A stretch of DNA of 52,681 nucleotides, taken from the NCBI GenBank assembly GCA_913020155.1, contig CAJWBA010000011.1, positions 1 to 52,681 on the forward strand, given 5' to 3'. The notes beneath the pieces were generated by a model. The model was not told the origin of the DNA and did not search any database. It worked only from the letters and a program-made list of their open reading frames with translations. How positions within the stretch are numbered: the first letter of the stretch is position 1; each line of letters begins with the position of its first letter. The translations under genes and the position numbers were made by a program. Origin of the DNA: an uncultured Flavobacteriales bacterium. Its GTDB lineage: Bacteria > Bacteroidota > Bacteroidia > Flavobacteriales > Flavobacteriaceae. Positions 25,720 to 36,045 of the stretch are shown piece after piece.

Positions 25720-26397
25720 ATGGGGAAATTATATTTGGTACCAACACCGATCGGGAATCTAAAAGACATAACCTTTAGAGCAATAGAAGTGCTTTCACAA
25801 GTAGATTTGATCCTAGCAGAAGATACTCGAACGAGTAGTAAACTTTTAAAACATTACAACATTTCAGTTTCATTACAGAGTCATCATATGCACAACGAAC
25901 ACATTATGTTGTCGTCCATTATTTCAAAATTGAAACAAGGAAAAAAGATTGCTTTAATCTCTGATGCTGGTACTCCAGCAATTTCAGATCCCGGATTTTT
26001 ATTGGTTCGGGAAGCGATTACGAACAACATCGATACCGAGTGTTTACCGGGAGCCACTGCTTTCATTCCGGCATTGCTTCAAAGTGGTTTGCCGAATGAT
26101 CGGTTTATTTTTGAGGGATTTCTACCTCCAAAAAAGGGAAGACAAACCCGTTTAAAACAATTAGCCGAAGAAAATAGAACGGTCATCATTTATGAATCAC
26201 CTCACAAAGTTTTAAAAACAGTGACTCAGTTTGTCGATTTTTTTGGAGGTGAACGTCAAATGAGTTTTTCTAGAGAATTAACTAAACTTCATGAAGAAAC
26301 TTTTAGAGGAACAATACTTGAAGTTAAAAAATACTTGGAACAAAAGCCCCATAAGGGTGAATTTGTTTTAACTATTGCTGGTAAACCAAAGAAATAA
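25720..26397 (+). CDS. rsmI: 16S rRNA (cytidine-2'-O)-methyltransferase RsmI
   Basis: This 225-residue SAM enzyme methylates the 2'-OH of C1402 in 16S rRNA, tuning the decoding centre. Family motifs are LYLVPTPIGNLKDITFRA at the N-terminus, LAEDTRTS, ISDAGTPAISDPGFLLV and GLPNDRFIFEGFLP. The ATG at 25720 is chosen because it gives the exact family start; longer in-frame extension upstream overlaps the DoxX-like gene. recJ begins one base after its stop. Confidence 0.93.
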   Translation: MGKLYLVPTPIGNLKDITFRAIEVLSQVDLILAEDTRTSSKLLKHYNISVSLQSHHMHNEHIMLSSIISKLKQGKKIALISDAGTPAISDPGFLLVREAITNNIDTECLPGATAFIPALLQSGLPNDRFIFEGFLPPKKGRQTRLKQLAEENRTVIIYESPHKVLKTVTQFVDFFGGERQMSFSRELTKLHEETFRGTILEVKKYLEQKPHKGEFVLTIAGKPKK

Positions 26398-26398
26398 A

Positions 26399-28084
26399 AT
26401 GCGCTGGGAATCTAAACCAACTCCAGACCCTAAAAAGGTAAAAGAGATACAGGAAGCTTTGCAAATTCCTGAAACCATAGCGATGCTTTTAATTCAAAGA
26501 GAAATCGAAGATTTTGACAGCGCTAAAGCTTTTTTTAGACCTCAGTTAACCGATTTACATGACCCTTTTTTGATGCAAGATATGCAGGCTGCTGTTGAAC
26601 GAATCGATCAATGCTGTCGCGATCAAGGTGCTCTTATGATTTATGGAGATTATGACGTTGATGGAACCACTTCGGTTTCTTTGGTTTATTCTTTTCTTGA
26701 ACCTTACTTCCAAAAAATAGTTCCCTACATACCCGATCGGTATTCCGAGGGTTATGGAATTTCATTTGAAGGAATTGATGTTGCGGCCGAAAAAGGTGTG
26801 CAATTAATTGTTGCATTAGATTGTGGTATCAAGGCCATTGAAAAAGTGAAATATGCTCAATCGAAAGGGATTGATTTCATTATTTGTGATCACCACTTAC
26901 CTGCTGATAAAATTCCTGATGCAGTTGCTGTTTTGGATCCAAAACGCTCCGATTGTAACTATCCTTACAAAGAGTTATGTGGTTGTGGTATTGGTTTTAA
27001 ATTAATACAGGCGCTTACAATTTTTTGGAAAGAAGATCCAAAAGAGCTTTCTTCTTATTTGGATTTGGTAGCTACCGCAATTGCAGCTGATATTGTTCCC
27101 ATTACAGGAGAAAATAGAATTCTAGCCTTTCACGGGATCGAACAACTTAGGAGGCATCCGAGGATTGGATTGAAACCCTTGATTTCCCAGCTTAAAAAAC
27201 CCGTAAGTGTAACTGATTTGGTTTTTATTATTGCTCCTCGAATTAATGCAGCTGGACGGATGGGAAGTGCTCTGACTGCGGTAAAATTACTTATCGAAAA
27301 AGAGCCCAATGCGGCTCAACAATTAGTTACAACAATTGAGGCTTTAAATTCTGAAAGACGAATAATAGATGAACGTATTACCAAAGAGGCACTTACTTTG
27401 ATTGAAAATCTAAACGAGAAAGAACGATACAGTACTGTAGTCTACGGGGAGGAATGGCACAAGGGAGTTATTGGAATTGTAGCCTCTCGTCTTATCGAAA
27501 CTCATTACCGTCCAACAGTAGTTTTTTCGGTTGTTGATGACACTATGGTAGGATCTGTTCGATCTGTTAAAGGATTTAATGTTTATAAGGCCTTAGAAGC
27601 TTGTAAGGATCATATCATTCAATTTGGAGGACATAAATACGCAGCTGGGTTGACGATAAAAAAAGATCGATATACAGCTTTTAAAAAAGCTTTTGAGCAA
27701 GTAGTTCAAGATCGAATTTTACCAGAACAACGTATCCCGACGGTTGTTTATGATTTAGAAGTGCCCCTCTCAGAATTAACTCCAAAGCTTTTTAGAATTT
27801 TGGATAAATTAGGCCCTTTTGGTCCACAAAATATGCGCCCCGTTTTTAGAACTAATAATGCTTTAGATTCTGGACATTCAAAAGCAGTAGGAAAAGATGG
27901 CTCGCACCTGCGTTTATCGATTCAAACAGAAAAAAAGCCAATGATTGGAATTGCCTTTAGTCAAGCAAAATTTTTAACTCATACTCAATCAAAAAAACCT
28001 TTTGATCTCGTTTACACCTTAGACGAAAACGAATGGAATGGTCGTACTTCTCTACAATTGAAAGTTAAAGATCTAATGACCTAA
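26399..28084 (+). CDS. recJ: Single-stranded-DNA-specific exonuclease RecJ
   Basis: This 561-residue exonuclease degrades single-stranded DNA 5' to 3' in recombination and mismatch repair. It has the DHH-family metal motifs [15 protein letters not shown] and ICDHHLP, the later RINAAGRMG, and the DHHA1 nucleotide-binding motif [14 protein letters not shown]-terminal OB domain follows (about 455-560). The ATG at 26399 follows the rsmI stop by one base, so the two genes are coupled. It converges with pgi, and their stop codons overlap. Confidence 0.93.
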   Translation: MRWESKPTPDPKKVKEIQEALQIPETIAMLLIQREIEDFDSAKAFFRPQLTDLHDPFLMQDMQAAVERIDQCCRDQGALMIYGDYDVDGTTSVSLVYSFLEPYFQKIVPYIPDRYSEGYGISFEGIDVAAEKGVQLIVALDCGIKAIEKVKYAQSKGIDFIICDHHLPADKIPDAVAVLDPKRSDCNYPYKELCGCGIGFKLIQALTIFWKEDPKELSSYLDLVATAIAADIVPITGENRILAFHGIEQLRRHPRIGLKPLISQLKKPVSVTDLVFIIAPRINAAGRMGSALTAVKLLIEKEPNAAQQLVTTIEALNSERRIIDERITKEALTLIENLNEKERYSTVVYGEEWHKGVIGIVASRLIETHYRPTVVFSVVDDTMVGSVRSVKGFNVYKALEACKDHIIQFGGHKYAAGLTIKKDRYTAFKKAFEQVVQDRILPEQRIPTVVYDLEVPLSELTPKLFRILDKLGPFGPQNMRPVFRTNNALDSGHSKAVGKDGSHLRLSIQTEKKPMIGIAFSQAKFLTHTQSKKPFDLVYTLDENEWNGRTSLQLKVKDLMT

Positions 28085-29718
28085 GCATCCAGATGGTTTA
28101 ATAACCCTTGAGTTGACTGATCATGTTGATTTTTGGTTTCCTTGGTAATGTCTGTTAAAATTACGGAAGCGAGTTGTTTTCCCAATTCAACGCCCCATTG
28201 ATCGTAGCTAAAGATATTCCAAATCACTCCTTGTACAAAAATTTTGTGCTCATACATAGAAACTAATTTCCCCAAGCTTTCAGGAGTTAATGCATCGATA
28301 ATTAACGTGTTGGTGGGTTGATTTCCCTTAAAAATTTTGAAAGGTAATAAAACTTCTATTTCTTCGGGAGATTTATTGGCCTTAACCAATTCCTCGTTAA
28401 CTGTTTCCTTATTTTTCCCTTGCATTAAGGCTTCGGTTTGAGCCAAGAAGTTCGCCATTAATTTTTGATGATGATCAACTTCTCCATGAAGAGGTTTTTT
28501 AAATCCAATGAAGTCGGCAGGAATTAATTTGGTTCCTTGATGTATTAGCTGAAAAAAGGCATGTTGTGCATTGGTTCCGGAGCCTCCCCAAATGATAGTC
28601 CCTGTTTGATAGGTTATTTTTTTTCCATTTCGATCAACACTTTTACCGTTGCTTTCCATGACACCTTGTTGTAGGTATGCAGGAAGGTTTTGGAGATATT
28701 GAGTGTATGGAATTATGGCTTCACTTTCGGCACCCCAAAAATTGTTGTACCAAATACTAATTAGTGCCAATACCACAGGAATATTTTTTTCGAAAGGTTG
28801 CTTTTTAAAATGTTTATCCATTGCATTTGCGCCTTTTAGAAGGGCTTCAAAATTTTCTGATCCAACAGCTAAAGCAATACTTAAACCAACAGAAGACCAT
28901 AAAGAAAAACGTCCTCCAACCCAATCTTTCATCGGGAATACATTGTCTGGATGAATTCCAAATTTCTCAATTTTTTCTAGGTTTGTAGAGACCGCCACAA
29001 AATGTTTTGCAATAGCCTCTTCCGAGGCTTGTTTTAAGAACCATTTGCGAATCGTATTGGCATTAGTTAGTGTTTCTTGGGTTGTAAAGGTTTTAGAAAC
29101 AATCAAAAATAAGGTGGTTTCGGGATCTAGTTTTCTGAGAATTTCGTGAACATGATCTCCTTCAACGTTTGAAACAAAATGAGTATTGAGATGATTTTTA
29201 TAATATTCTAGACCTTCTACAATCATTGCTGGACCCAAATCTGAACCACCAATACCAATATTTACAATATCGGTAATTGCCTTACCTGTAAAACCTTTAT
29301 GAGTTCCGGAGATAATTGATGAAGTGAATTCACTTATTTTTTCTTTTACACCAAAAACTTCGGGAATAACATTCAATCCATCAACAAAAACTTGATCATT
29401 TTCTTGAGATCTTAGAGCCGTATGGAGTACGGCTCTATTTTCGGTTTGATTGATTGCTTCTCCTTTAAAGTATGCATCAATAGCAGTATTTAGGCCACAT
29501 TCTTCTGCCAATTCCATAAGTAAATCCAGGGTTTCCTTACTTATCCTATTTTTTGAATAATCAACTAAAAAACCCTCCCAATGAATGGATAAATCGTTGA
29601 AACGATTTTTTTCATTTTGGAATATATCTTGAAGTTTAATGTTTTTTTGTGATTCAAAATGTTTATCAAGTTTTTTCCAAGCTTTCGTTTTGGTTGGATC
29701 TATGTTTTGTAATGCCAT
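28081..29718 (-). CDS. pgi: Glucose-6-phosphate isomerase
   Basis: This 545-residue enzyme interconverts glucose 6-phosphate and fructose 6-phosphate in glycolysis and gluconeogenesis. Motifs include [33 protein letters not shown], the catalytic region ESNGKSVDR and [14 protein letters not shown]. The length matches the long PGI form. It begins four bases after the M23 peptidase stop, so both may share a transcript. The final C-terminal tail ends LLNHLDA. Confidence 0.95.
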   Translation of the reverse strand: MALQNIDPTKTKAWKKLDKHFESQKNIKLQDIFQNEKNRFNDLSIHWEGFLVDYSKNRISKETLDLLMELAEECGLNTAIDAYFKGEAINQTENRAVLHTALRSQENDQVFVDGLNVIPEVFGVKEKISEFTSSIISGTHKGFTGKAITDIVNIGIGGSDLGPAMIVEGLEYYKNHLNTHFVSNVEGDHVHEILRKLDPETTLFLIVSKTFTTQETLTNANTIRKWFLKQASEEAIAKHFVAVSTNLEKIEKFGIHPDNVFPMKDWVGGRFSLWSSVGLSIALAVGSENFEALLKGANAMDKHFKKQPFEKNIPVVLALISIWYNNFWGAESEAIIPYTQYLQNLPAYLQQGVMESNGKSVDRNGKKITYQTGTIIWGGSGTNAQHAFFQLIHQGTKLIPADFIGFKKPLHGEVDHHQKLMANFLAQTEALMQGKNKETVNEELVKANKSPEEIEVLLPFKIFKGNQPTNTLIIDALTPESLGKLVSMYEHKIFVQGVIWNIFSYDQWGVELGKQLASVILTDITKETKNQHDQSTQGLLNHLDA

Positions 29719-29722
29719 AATT

Positions 29723-31024
29723 TTAATTCAATACTAAAGTTAGGTTTGCTTTTTTTTCTTCAAAAGACAAACAATTCAATTGTGTTTGTAATGGTTGAAT
29801 GTGGGTTAGAAATTGTTTTTTTAATTCACTTGAAATGGGTTTTGCTTCTGGGAGTTTTTGCCTGAAAGGATCAACTTGCCTCCCATTTTTCCAAAAGCGG
29901 TAACATACATGTGGTCCTGATGTATTTCCTGTCATTCCTACCCAACCAATTACATCTCCTTGATTTACAAACTGGCCTACAAGTACTTTTCTTCGTTTCA
30001 TATGGAGGTATTGTGTTGAGTAAGTGTTGTTGTGCCTGATTTTTATATAGTTACCGTTTCCTCGAGCGTAACTTGATTTTATAACGGTTCCTTTTGCAGT
30101 AGCCATAATTGGAGTACCTACTGGAGCAGCATAATCGGTTCCTTTATGGGGTTTAACTCTTCCGTAATATGCGATTCGTCTTTTAAGGTTGTATCGTGAA
30201 GAGATCCTACTAAAATTAACTGGAGCCTTAAGAAATGCCCGACGTAAGTTCTTGGCTTCTCCATCGAAATAGTCTATGATCCCTTTGATGCTATCGGTTT
30301 GAAATTCGTAGGCATAAAGGGGTTTGTTTCGATGCTCAAAATAAGCTGCTTTAATTTTTTCAATACCAATAGAAATACTATCATCAACAAAACGTTCTGT
30401 GTAGATTACTTTGAATCTGTCCCCTTTGTCAAGCCTTGTAAAGTCGATTGTCCATGCGTAAACATCTGCTAAATAATAAGTCAAATTACTGTTGTATCCG
30501 CTGGAGTTCATCGTGTCATACAAGGAAGTCTCAATAACGCCAGTTGCTTCGAGTTCAACTACACGAGTCGTTTTTTTAATTTTTTCGGCAAAAAGACTGT
30601 CTTTTAGTTGAACCACATCATAATTCTCAATACCGGGGTGATAAATAAAGGCATGAGGTTCCGAAACGCTGTCCTTTTGAAACAGAAGGGTATAGTGTTT
30701 CCCTATGTCTAATTTTCGAATATTAACTTCAGATTTTTTTATCACTTGTAAAATCTTGTAGACTTCTGGATAATCAATGCCATTTTGTTCTAAAATTGCT
30801 CCAAAGGTATCCCCGCGTTTAATTTTTAATTTTTTTTCATCGTAGAGGTTTAAATCATACCCATACTTCATATTGGGTTCAATTTTTAGTTCCGTTTCAA
30901 CAAGGGGGTCACTTTTTTTCGAGGTACTGTTTCCACAAAACATAAAAATTACTGCTACCATCAAGGCCATTAAAAGGCTAAATAAGGTTTTAAAATAAAT
31001 AAATTTGCGCTTCATAATTTGCAT
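29723..31024 (-). CDS. M23-family cell-wall peptidase with a Cys in place of a zinc-ligand His
   Basis: This 433-residue envelope protein has an N-terminal helix ending [11 protein letters not shown], which could be a lipobox. An OapA/LysM-like N-terminal region follows, and the LytM (M23) domain lies at about residues 290-395. The first zinc motif HKGTD is intact, as is the His of TQYLHM. The usual HxH motif reads GPHVCYRF, so the second His, normally a zinc ligand, is Cys. Cys can bind zinc, so activity may remain. Such proteins cut peptidoglycan cross-links during growth or division. It is followed by pgi; DUF3108 lies upstream with a 57-base gap. Confidence 0.85.
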   Translation of the reverse strand: MQIMKRKFIYFKTLFSLLMALMVAVIFMFCGNSTSKKSDPLVETELKIEPNMKYGYDLNLYDEKKLKIKRGDTFGAILEQNGIDYPEVYKILQVIKKSEVNIRKLDIGKHYTLLFQKDSVSEPHAFIYHPGIENYDVVQLKDSLFAEKIKKTTRVVELEATGVIETSLYDTMNSSGYNSNLTYYLADVYAWTIDFTRLDKGDRFKVIYTERFVDDSISIGIEKIKAAYFEHRNKPLYAYEFQTDSIKGIIDYFDGEAKNLRRAFLKAPVNFSRISSRYNLKRRIAYYGRVKPHKGTDYAAPVGTPIMATAKGTVIKSSYARGNGNYIKIRHNNTYSTQYLHMKRRKVLVGQFVNQGDVIGWVGMTGNTSGPHVCYRFWKNGRQVDPFRQKLPEAKPISSELKKQFLTHIQPLQTQLNCLSFEEKKANLTLVLN

Positions 31025-31081
31025 AAATTTCGGAATATTTGGGGATCAAATCCTTTTTTTGTTCAAAATTTAACAACAATT

Positions 31082-31897
31082 TTATATTTTTATTTTAAAA
31101 GGATGTTTGAGGTTTTTAAAGTTTTCAAGGTCACATTTTATTGACCCAACTGCAATGTCTGCTTGAAGACGAATAGGAATCTTATTTTCATCATTACTTA
31201 CCCATAGGGTAACACTTTCTTCCTCTGTGAACACACGCCCACTTTGTACATAAGGGATGTATTTTCTGCAAGTTATTTTTCCAAATTTCGTATCGAGTGT
31301 TTCTAGTCCTAAAAACTTGAGTTTGAAAAGATAATTTTCAGAATCGAAGAACATGTTGATTGATACACTTTCTCCAGGCTTCATTGAAGAGGTGTTTTTA
31401 ATATTTCTCAAGTAGTAAAAAGCCGAAATAAGATCATGAGCATTTGGGTTTACTTTAATCTCTTGACACTTTTTTTCTTTTTTATTATATATCTTGGCAA
31501 TTTCATTTTCGTGATTAAAGCGGATTTCTAGGTCTTTAGTGTAACCACCTTCATAGATGTTTCTGATAAACCATATCGGCAAACCCGTTTCTTGACTGAA
31601 ATAACTGTCATAATAGTCCTCTACTTTGAATAAAATTCTAGCTAACCCCGTTGTTGCTCCATATCCTTTGGCATGAAAAACAGGAGTACTATCAATGGTG
31701 TCATTCTCTAACTCAAGGGTCACATAACTCGCATTAAAAATTCCATAGTGGATTCGGAATTCAAACCATTCTCCGGTTTTAAAAGCATTTTGTTTTTTCT
31801 CAAAGGGATTTTTGATAGAATCAATACTTTGTTGACCCCACGTGAAACTGGAAACCAAAAAAAAGCTTAATAGAAATAGATTGACTGGTTTTACCAC
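31082..31897 (-). CDS. DUF3108 family periplasmic protein
   Basis: This 271-residue protein has a Sec signal (MVKPVNLFLLSFFLVSSFTWG). The mature part matches DUF3108: GEWFEFRIHYGIFNASYVTL at the start, the conserved FHAKGYGATTGLARILFKV, and DLISAFYYLRN in the middle. It is a beta-rich family of unknown function exported to the periplasm. It lies upstream of the M23 peptidase in the same direction, which suggests an envelope role. It ends LKHPFKIKI and is of normal length. Confidence 0.85.
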   Translation of the reverse strand: MVKPVNLFLLSFFLVSSFTWGQQSIDSIKNPFEKKQNAFKTGEWFEFRIHYGIFNASYVTLELENDTIDSTPVFHAKGYGATTGLARILFKVEDYYDSYFSQETGLPIWFIRNIYEGGYTKDLEIRFNHENEIAKIYNKKEKKCQEIKVNPNAHDLISAFYYLRNIKNTSSMKPGESVSINMFFDSENYLFKLKFLGLETLDTKFGKITCRKYIPYVQSGRVFTEEESVTLWVSNDENKIPIRLQADIAVGSIKCDLENFKNLKHPFKIKI

Positions 31898-31968
31898 TTT
31901 TTTTATTAATTCATTTGCAAGATATACAAAATAGATAAAAATAAAAGCTCAAAAATGTCAAGAAAATC

Positions 31969-33774
31969 TTATTTTTTTCTAGAATTTTCTTGGAGTTGAT
32001 TGAAAAGTAGAGTCCCCTTGGAGTTTCCAATAACTTGAATTAAATCATCTTTATTGACTTCTTTTATTCTTTTGAAAGACTTGAATTTTTTCAATAGAGT
32101 TTCTTTGGTTTTGGGACCAATTCCAGGGAAAACATCCAAGCCAGACTGAATCGCTTTTTTACTTCTTTTATTTCGATGTAATGTAATTCCAAAACGATGG
32201 GCTTCATTCCTAAGAAATTGAATTACTTTAAGGCTTTCTGATTTTTTGTCCAGATAAAGTGGTAATGGGTCTTCGGGAAAATAAATTTCTTCCAATCTTT
32301 TTGCAATCCCAATAATCGCAATTTTGCCTCTTAATCCTAAACGATCAATGCTTTTCAACGCGGATGACAATTGTCCTTTACCGCCATCAACAATTATGAG
32401 TTGAGGTAGGGATTGTTTTTCATCTAACAAACGTTTATATCTCCGAAAAACAACTTCTTCCATCGAAGCAAAATCATCTGGACCTTCTACGGTTTTAATA
32501 TTGTAATGTCGATATTCTTTTTTGGCTGGCTTTCCATTTTTAAAAACAACACAAGCCGCTACAGGATTTGATCCTTGAAGGTTAGAGTTGTCAAAGCATT
32601 CTATATGTCTAGGTTCTGAGGAAAGGCGAATATCATTTTTCATTTGACTCATCAATCGATTGGTATGACGATCAGGGTCAACAATTTTGATTTGCTTAAA
32701 CTGCTCCATTCGGAAATACTTAGCATTTCGTTCGGAGAGTTCTAGGATCTTTTTTTTATCTCCAAGTTGAGGCACGGTAACTCGAATTGATTTTCCAAAA
32801 TTTAAATGAAATGGAAGGTAAATCTCGGGAGATTGGGAATTGAATCGCTGACGAATTTCTATTATAGCAAGAGATAAAATTTCTTCTGGGGTTTCTTCTA
32901 ATTTTTTTTTAATCTCAAGGGTATTAGAACGAATGATAGATCCAAAGGAGAGCTGCAAAAAATTCACATAGCCATACTGATCGTCTGTGACTATCGAAAA
33001 AACATCAACATTATTAATTTTTGGATTAACAATAGTTGATTTGGACTGGTAGTTTTCTAAGACTTCTAACTTTTCTTTAATTTTTTGAGCCTCTTCATAC
33101 TCCATGCTCAGAGCGTGTTCTTCCATTTGGGTTTTAAAACCCTGTAAGGATTCTTTGAAATTTCCTTTGAGTATGGAATGAATTGCTTTAATATTTTGAT
33201 TGTATTGTTGTTCGGTCATTTTGTTTTCACATGGAGCTAAACAGTTACCCATGTGGTATTCCAAACAAACTTTATATTTTTTGGCAGCTACTTTTTCTTC
33301 GGATAAATCGAAAGTACAATTACGAATGGGGTATAATCCACGAATCAAATCCAATAAAATGTAAACCATTTTTTTATTGGTATAAGGGCCATAATAATCG
33401 GATCCATCTTTGATTACTCTTCGGGTAGAAAAAATTCTAGGAAAGCGCTCTTTTTTGATGCAAATCCACGGATAGGTTTTATCGTCTTTTAATAGGATGT
33501 TGTATCGAGGCTTGTGTTTTTTGATGAGGTTATTTTCAAGTAAAAGAGCATCCATTTCACTTTTAACCACAATGTGCTCGATTCGAACAATATTTTTTAC
33601 TAACAATCTTGTTTTGTTACTGTCTTGGTTTTTGTTGAAATAGGAACTTACACGGCGCTTCAAATTAATTGCCTTTCCAATATAAATGATCAAATCATTT
33701 TTATCAAAATATTGATATACTCCAGGTTCTCGTGGTAAAGTTTGAATTTGTATGGTTAATGTCGAGCTCTTCAT
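31969..33774 (-). CDS. uvrC: UvrABC excinuclease subunit C
   Basis: This 601-residue nuclease makes both incisions in nucleotide excision repair. It has the GIY-YIG domain (GVYQYFDKNDLIIYIGKA), a UvrB-binding UVR motif near residues 205-240 (EEAQKIKEKLEVLENY), the RNase H-like nuclease domain with ECFDNSNLQG and IVDGGKGQLSSA, and C-terminal helix-hairpin-helix motifs (FPGIGPKTKETLLKKF). Length is typical. It is divergent from the 5-formyl-THF cyclo-ligase gene. Confidence 0.95.
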   Translation of the reverse strand: MKSSTLTIQIQTLPREPGVYQYFDKNDLIIYIGKAINLKRRVSSYFNKNQDSNKTRLLVKNIVRIEHIVVKSEMDALLLENNLIKKHKPRYNILLKDDKTYPWICIKKERFPRIFSTRRVIKDGSDYYGPYTNKKMVYILLDLIRGLYPIRNCTFDLSEEKVAAKKYKVCLEYHMGNCLAPCENKMTEQQYNQNIKAIHSILKGNFKESLQGFKTQMEEHALSMEYEEAQKIKEKLEVLENYQSKSTIVNPKINNVDVFSIVTDDQYGYVNFLQLSFGSIIRSNTLEIKKKLEETPEEILSLAIIEIRQRFNSQSPEIYLPFHLNFGKSIRVTVPQLGDKKKILELSERNAKYFRMEQFKQIKIVDPDRHTNRLMSQMKNDIRLSSEPRHIECFDNSNLQGSNPVAACVVFKNGKPAKKEYRHYNIKTVEGPDDFASMEEVVFRRYKRLLDEKQSLPQLIIVDGGKGQLSSALKSIDRLGLRGKIAIIGIAKRLEEIYFPEDPLPLYLDKKSESLKVIQFLRNEAHRFGITLHRNKRSKKAIQSGLDVFPGIGPKTKETLLKKFKSFKRIKEVNKDDLIQVIGNSKGTLLFNQLQENSRKK

Positions 33775-33857
33775 TTATTTTTAAGAGAATTTTGTTTCTA
33801 AAACACATAGGTTCAATAACGAAAATAATTATTTTCTTTGTGAGTACAATTTTAACA

Positions 33858-34421
33858 ATGGATAAATCTCAAATAAGAAAGCAATATAAAAGCCTTCGAG
33901 AAGGGCTTTCGAAAACACAGATTGAAAATAGAAGTATTTTAATTGCAAACCGTTGTCTCGAACTTCCTATTTGGAATAAGAAAATTATGCACCTCTTTTT
34001 GTCCATTGAAAATCAAAAAGAAGTAGACACTTCTTTTTTACGTACTCTTTTGCAAGGAAAAGATAAAGAAATTGTTACTTCTAAGATTATTGATTCAGCC
34101 AGGTTACAGCATTTTTTAATGACAGATCAGACTCTCTTCAAAAAAAATTATTTGGGAATCCCTGAACCTGTTTCTGGAATAGAAATTAAATCTTCTGATA
34201 TTGACGTTATTTTTATTCCTCTTTTAAGTTTTGATTCTAAAGGAAATAGAGTAGGGTATGGAAAAGGATATTACGATCGTTTCTTGTTGAATTGTAAAGA
34301 GGACTGCATAAAAATAGGGTTGTCTTTTTTTGAAGAAGAACAAAGTATTTTTGATGTTGAAGACACCGATATTCCCTTGAATTTTTGTGTTACTCCCAAA
34401 CAGATTTATCAATATACTTGA
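33858..34421 (+). CDS. 5-formyltetrahydrofolate cyclo-ligase
   Basis: This 187-residue enzyme converts 5-formyl-THF to 5,10-methenyl-THF with ATP and so returns folate to the active pool. Motifs are IRKQYKSLREGLS at the N-terminus and the hallmark GYGKGYYDRFL. The ATG at 33858 is chosen over upstream in-frame starts, because those extend into uvrC's 5' end and add a non-family hydrophobic stretch. It converges with lspA with three bases between stops. Confidence 0.9.
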   Translation: MDKSQIRKQYKSLREGLSKTQIENRSILIANRCLELPIWNKKIMHLFLSIENQKEVDTSFLRTLLQGKDKEIVTSKIIDSARLQHFLMTDQTLFKKNYLGIPEPVSGIEIKSSDIDVIFIPLLSFDSKGNRVGYGKGYYDRFLLNCKEDCIKIGLSFFEEEQSIFDVEDTDIPLNFCVTPKQIYQYT

Positions 34422-34423
34422 AC

Positions 34424-35077
34424 TTAGTCAGAGATTCGTTTGTTGAAGAATAAAAGAATTCCAACCCCGCAGCTGATGGAAAAATCAGCTACGTTAAAAA
34501 CATATTCAAAAAAGGTGTAGTTTTTCCCACCAATGAATGGCAACCACTCAGGCCAAACCCATGACGCTATCGGAAATTGAAGCATATCTACTACATGACC
34601 ATAAAACAAAGGAGCATAACCTTCTTTGAGCACAAATTCAGCTACTTGTCCATAACTGTTGGAAAACCAAACCCCATAAAAAACCGAATCAATAATATTT
34701 CCAATGGCTCCTGCAAGAATAAGGCATAAAGCAAATCTTAATAGTTGAGAGCTTTCCGAGCGAAGAACCTTCCACAACCATCGTCCAAGAAAAGTAATCA
34801 TTACCAATCGAAATAGGGTTAGAATCAGTTTACCAATTTCTTCACTAATAAAGGGAAATATGTCACTAATTTTAGTTCCCCAAGCCATCCCCTTATTTTC
34901 GATCATTAAAAGTTTGAAAAACCCCCAGTCCACTATCGCTGGTTCTCCATACATAGAAAGTGGGTAGTGGAGTTTGATGTATATTTTAGATGCTTGATCG
35001 AGAAATAACACAAAAAAGATTATGAGTATGGCTGTTTTATGATTAACCTCACAAATGGAACGTTTAAATAATTTCAT
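34424..35077 (-). CDS. lspA: Lipoprotein signal peptidase
   Basis: This 217-residue, four-helix membrane protease cleaves prolipoprotein signals after lipidation. The two catalytic Asp residues are in GNIIDSVFYGVWF and FNVADFSISCG. N-terminal features are FFVLFLDQASKIYIK, and the loop IENKGMAWG matches the family. It closes the ileS-dksA/traR-unknown-lspA operon, 18 bases after the preceding gene. It processes proteins such as the InlB-repeat, PDZ and DUF4270 lipoproteins in this window. Confidence 0.94.
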   Translation of the reverse strand: MKLFKRSICEVNHKTAILIIFFVLFLDQASKIYIKLHYPLSMYGEPAIVDWGFFKLLMIENKGMAWGTKISDIFPFISEEIGKLILTLFRLVMITFLGRWLWKVLRSESSQLLRFALCLILAGAIGNIIDSVFYGVWFSNSYGQVAEFVLKEGYAPLFYGHVVDMLQFPIASWVWPEWLPFIGGKNYTFFEYVFNVADFSISCGVGILLFFNKRISD

Positions 35078-35095
35078 AACAAAAAAATAAGTAAT

Positions 35096-35656
35096 TTAAT
35101 TGGGGTGTACTTCGATGTTTCCTCTAGCTGAACTTACTAAAAGAGTTTTTGGAAGTTGATCGAGGTGGAGCCCATAAAAATGTAGATCTGCAGACAAGGA
35201 TTGGATGATTTCTTTGGGCTCATAAATTTTCAGTGTTGCCTTACCGTGTTCTAACACAAGATTAATTTTCTCAAAAACCCCAGAGCAATCTAATTGTGTT
35301 TCTTTGGCAGTTAAATGAAGATTTAAATTTTTAGGAATTTTTATCACTAACATGTTTGCAAAATCTTTATGTACACTCAATTTATTAACCGGTTTTATGT
35401 AATTTGGAGACTGATATTCTTTAAGATAAAAGCGTTTGCCATTGATTTTTTCCCGGAGTATATGTAAATATTGATACTTACCTTCTTTTTGATAATTTAT
35501 TTCAATTGTAGGTTTTGTGTGTGTTGAAATTCTAATTGAACTGGCCCAAGCACAATTAATGTCTATATCTTTTAAACCTGAAGCATCCCACCTTTTTGTT
35601 TTTTGAATTTGTCCAAGACAAATACAAGATAAAAATAGAAAAGACAGTCGAAGCAT
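35096..35656 (-). CDS. Secreted beta-rich protein, possibly DUF4097-like
   Basis: This 186-residue protein has a short Sec signal (MLRLSFLFLSCICLG), whose Cys could also make it a lipoprotein. The rest is a repeated beta pattern of the putative-adhesin/DUF4097 kind, ending with SSARGNIEVHPN. The family match is tentative. It lies inside the ileS-to-lspA operon, three bases after dksA/traR, a position where flavobacteria often carry such a protein. Function is unknown. Confidence 0.6.
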   Translation of the reverse strand: MLRLSFLFLSCICLGQIQKTKRWDASGLKDIDINCAWASSIRISTHTKPTIEINYQKEGKYQYLHILREKINGKRFYLKEYQSPNYIKPVNKLSVHKDFANMLVIKIPKNLNLHLTAKETQLDCSGVFEKINLVLEHGKATLKIYEPKEIIQSLSADLHFYGLHLDQLPKTLLVSSARGNIEVHPN

Positions 35657-35659
35657 CTT

Positions 35660-36043
35660 CTATTTCTGCATGTTTTTGGCTTCAATACTCAGGGTAGCAT
35701 GTGGAACCAAAACCAATCGTTCTTTTCTGATTAATTTACTAGTGACACGGCAAACTCCATAGGTTTTGTTTTCTATGCGGATTAAAGCATTTCTTAAGTC
35801 ACGAATGAATTTTTCTTGACGAATAGCCAATTGAGTATTGGCTTCTTTGGACATGGTTTCTGAACCTTCTTCAAAAGCTTTGAAAGTTGGAGAAGTATCG
35901 TCTGTACCATTGTCTCCATCATTCATGTAAGTACTTTTAAGAAGACTCAAATCTTCCTTTGCTTTCCCTATTTTTTCATCGATTAGCTTTTTAAATTCTG
36001 CTAATTCTTTATCTGAATATTTGTTTTTTACTTTAGCCGACAT
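35660..36043 (-). CDS. DksA/TraR-family protein
   Basis: This 127-residue protein has an N-terminal coiled coil (about residues 10-50, KEFKKLIDEKIGKAKEDL-like) and a C-terminal zinc-finger-derived part (KTYGVCRVTSKLIRKERL, PHATLSIEAK). Only one Cys remains, so the finger probably does not bind zinc. DksA proteins bind the RNA polymerase secondary channel and tune transcription, often with ppGpp. It starts two bases after the ileS stop and sits in the ileS-lspA operon, a usual Bacteroidota arrangement. Confidence 0.85.
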   Translation of the reverse strand: MSAKVKNKYSDKELAEFKKLIDEKIGKAKEDLSLLKSTYMNDGDNGTDDTSPTFKAFEEGSETMSKEANTQLAIRQEKFIRDLRNALIRIENKTYGVCRVTSKLIRKERLVLVPHATLSIEAKNMQK

Positions 36044-36045
36044 AT

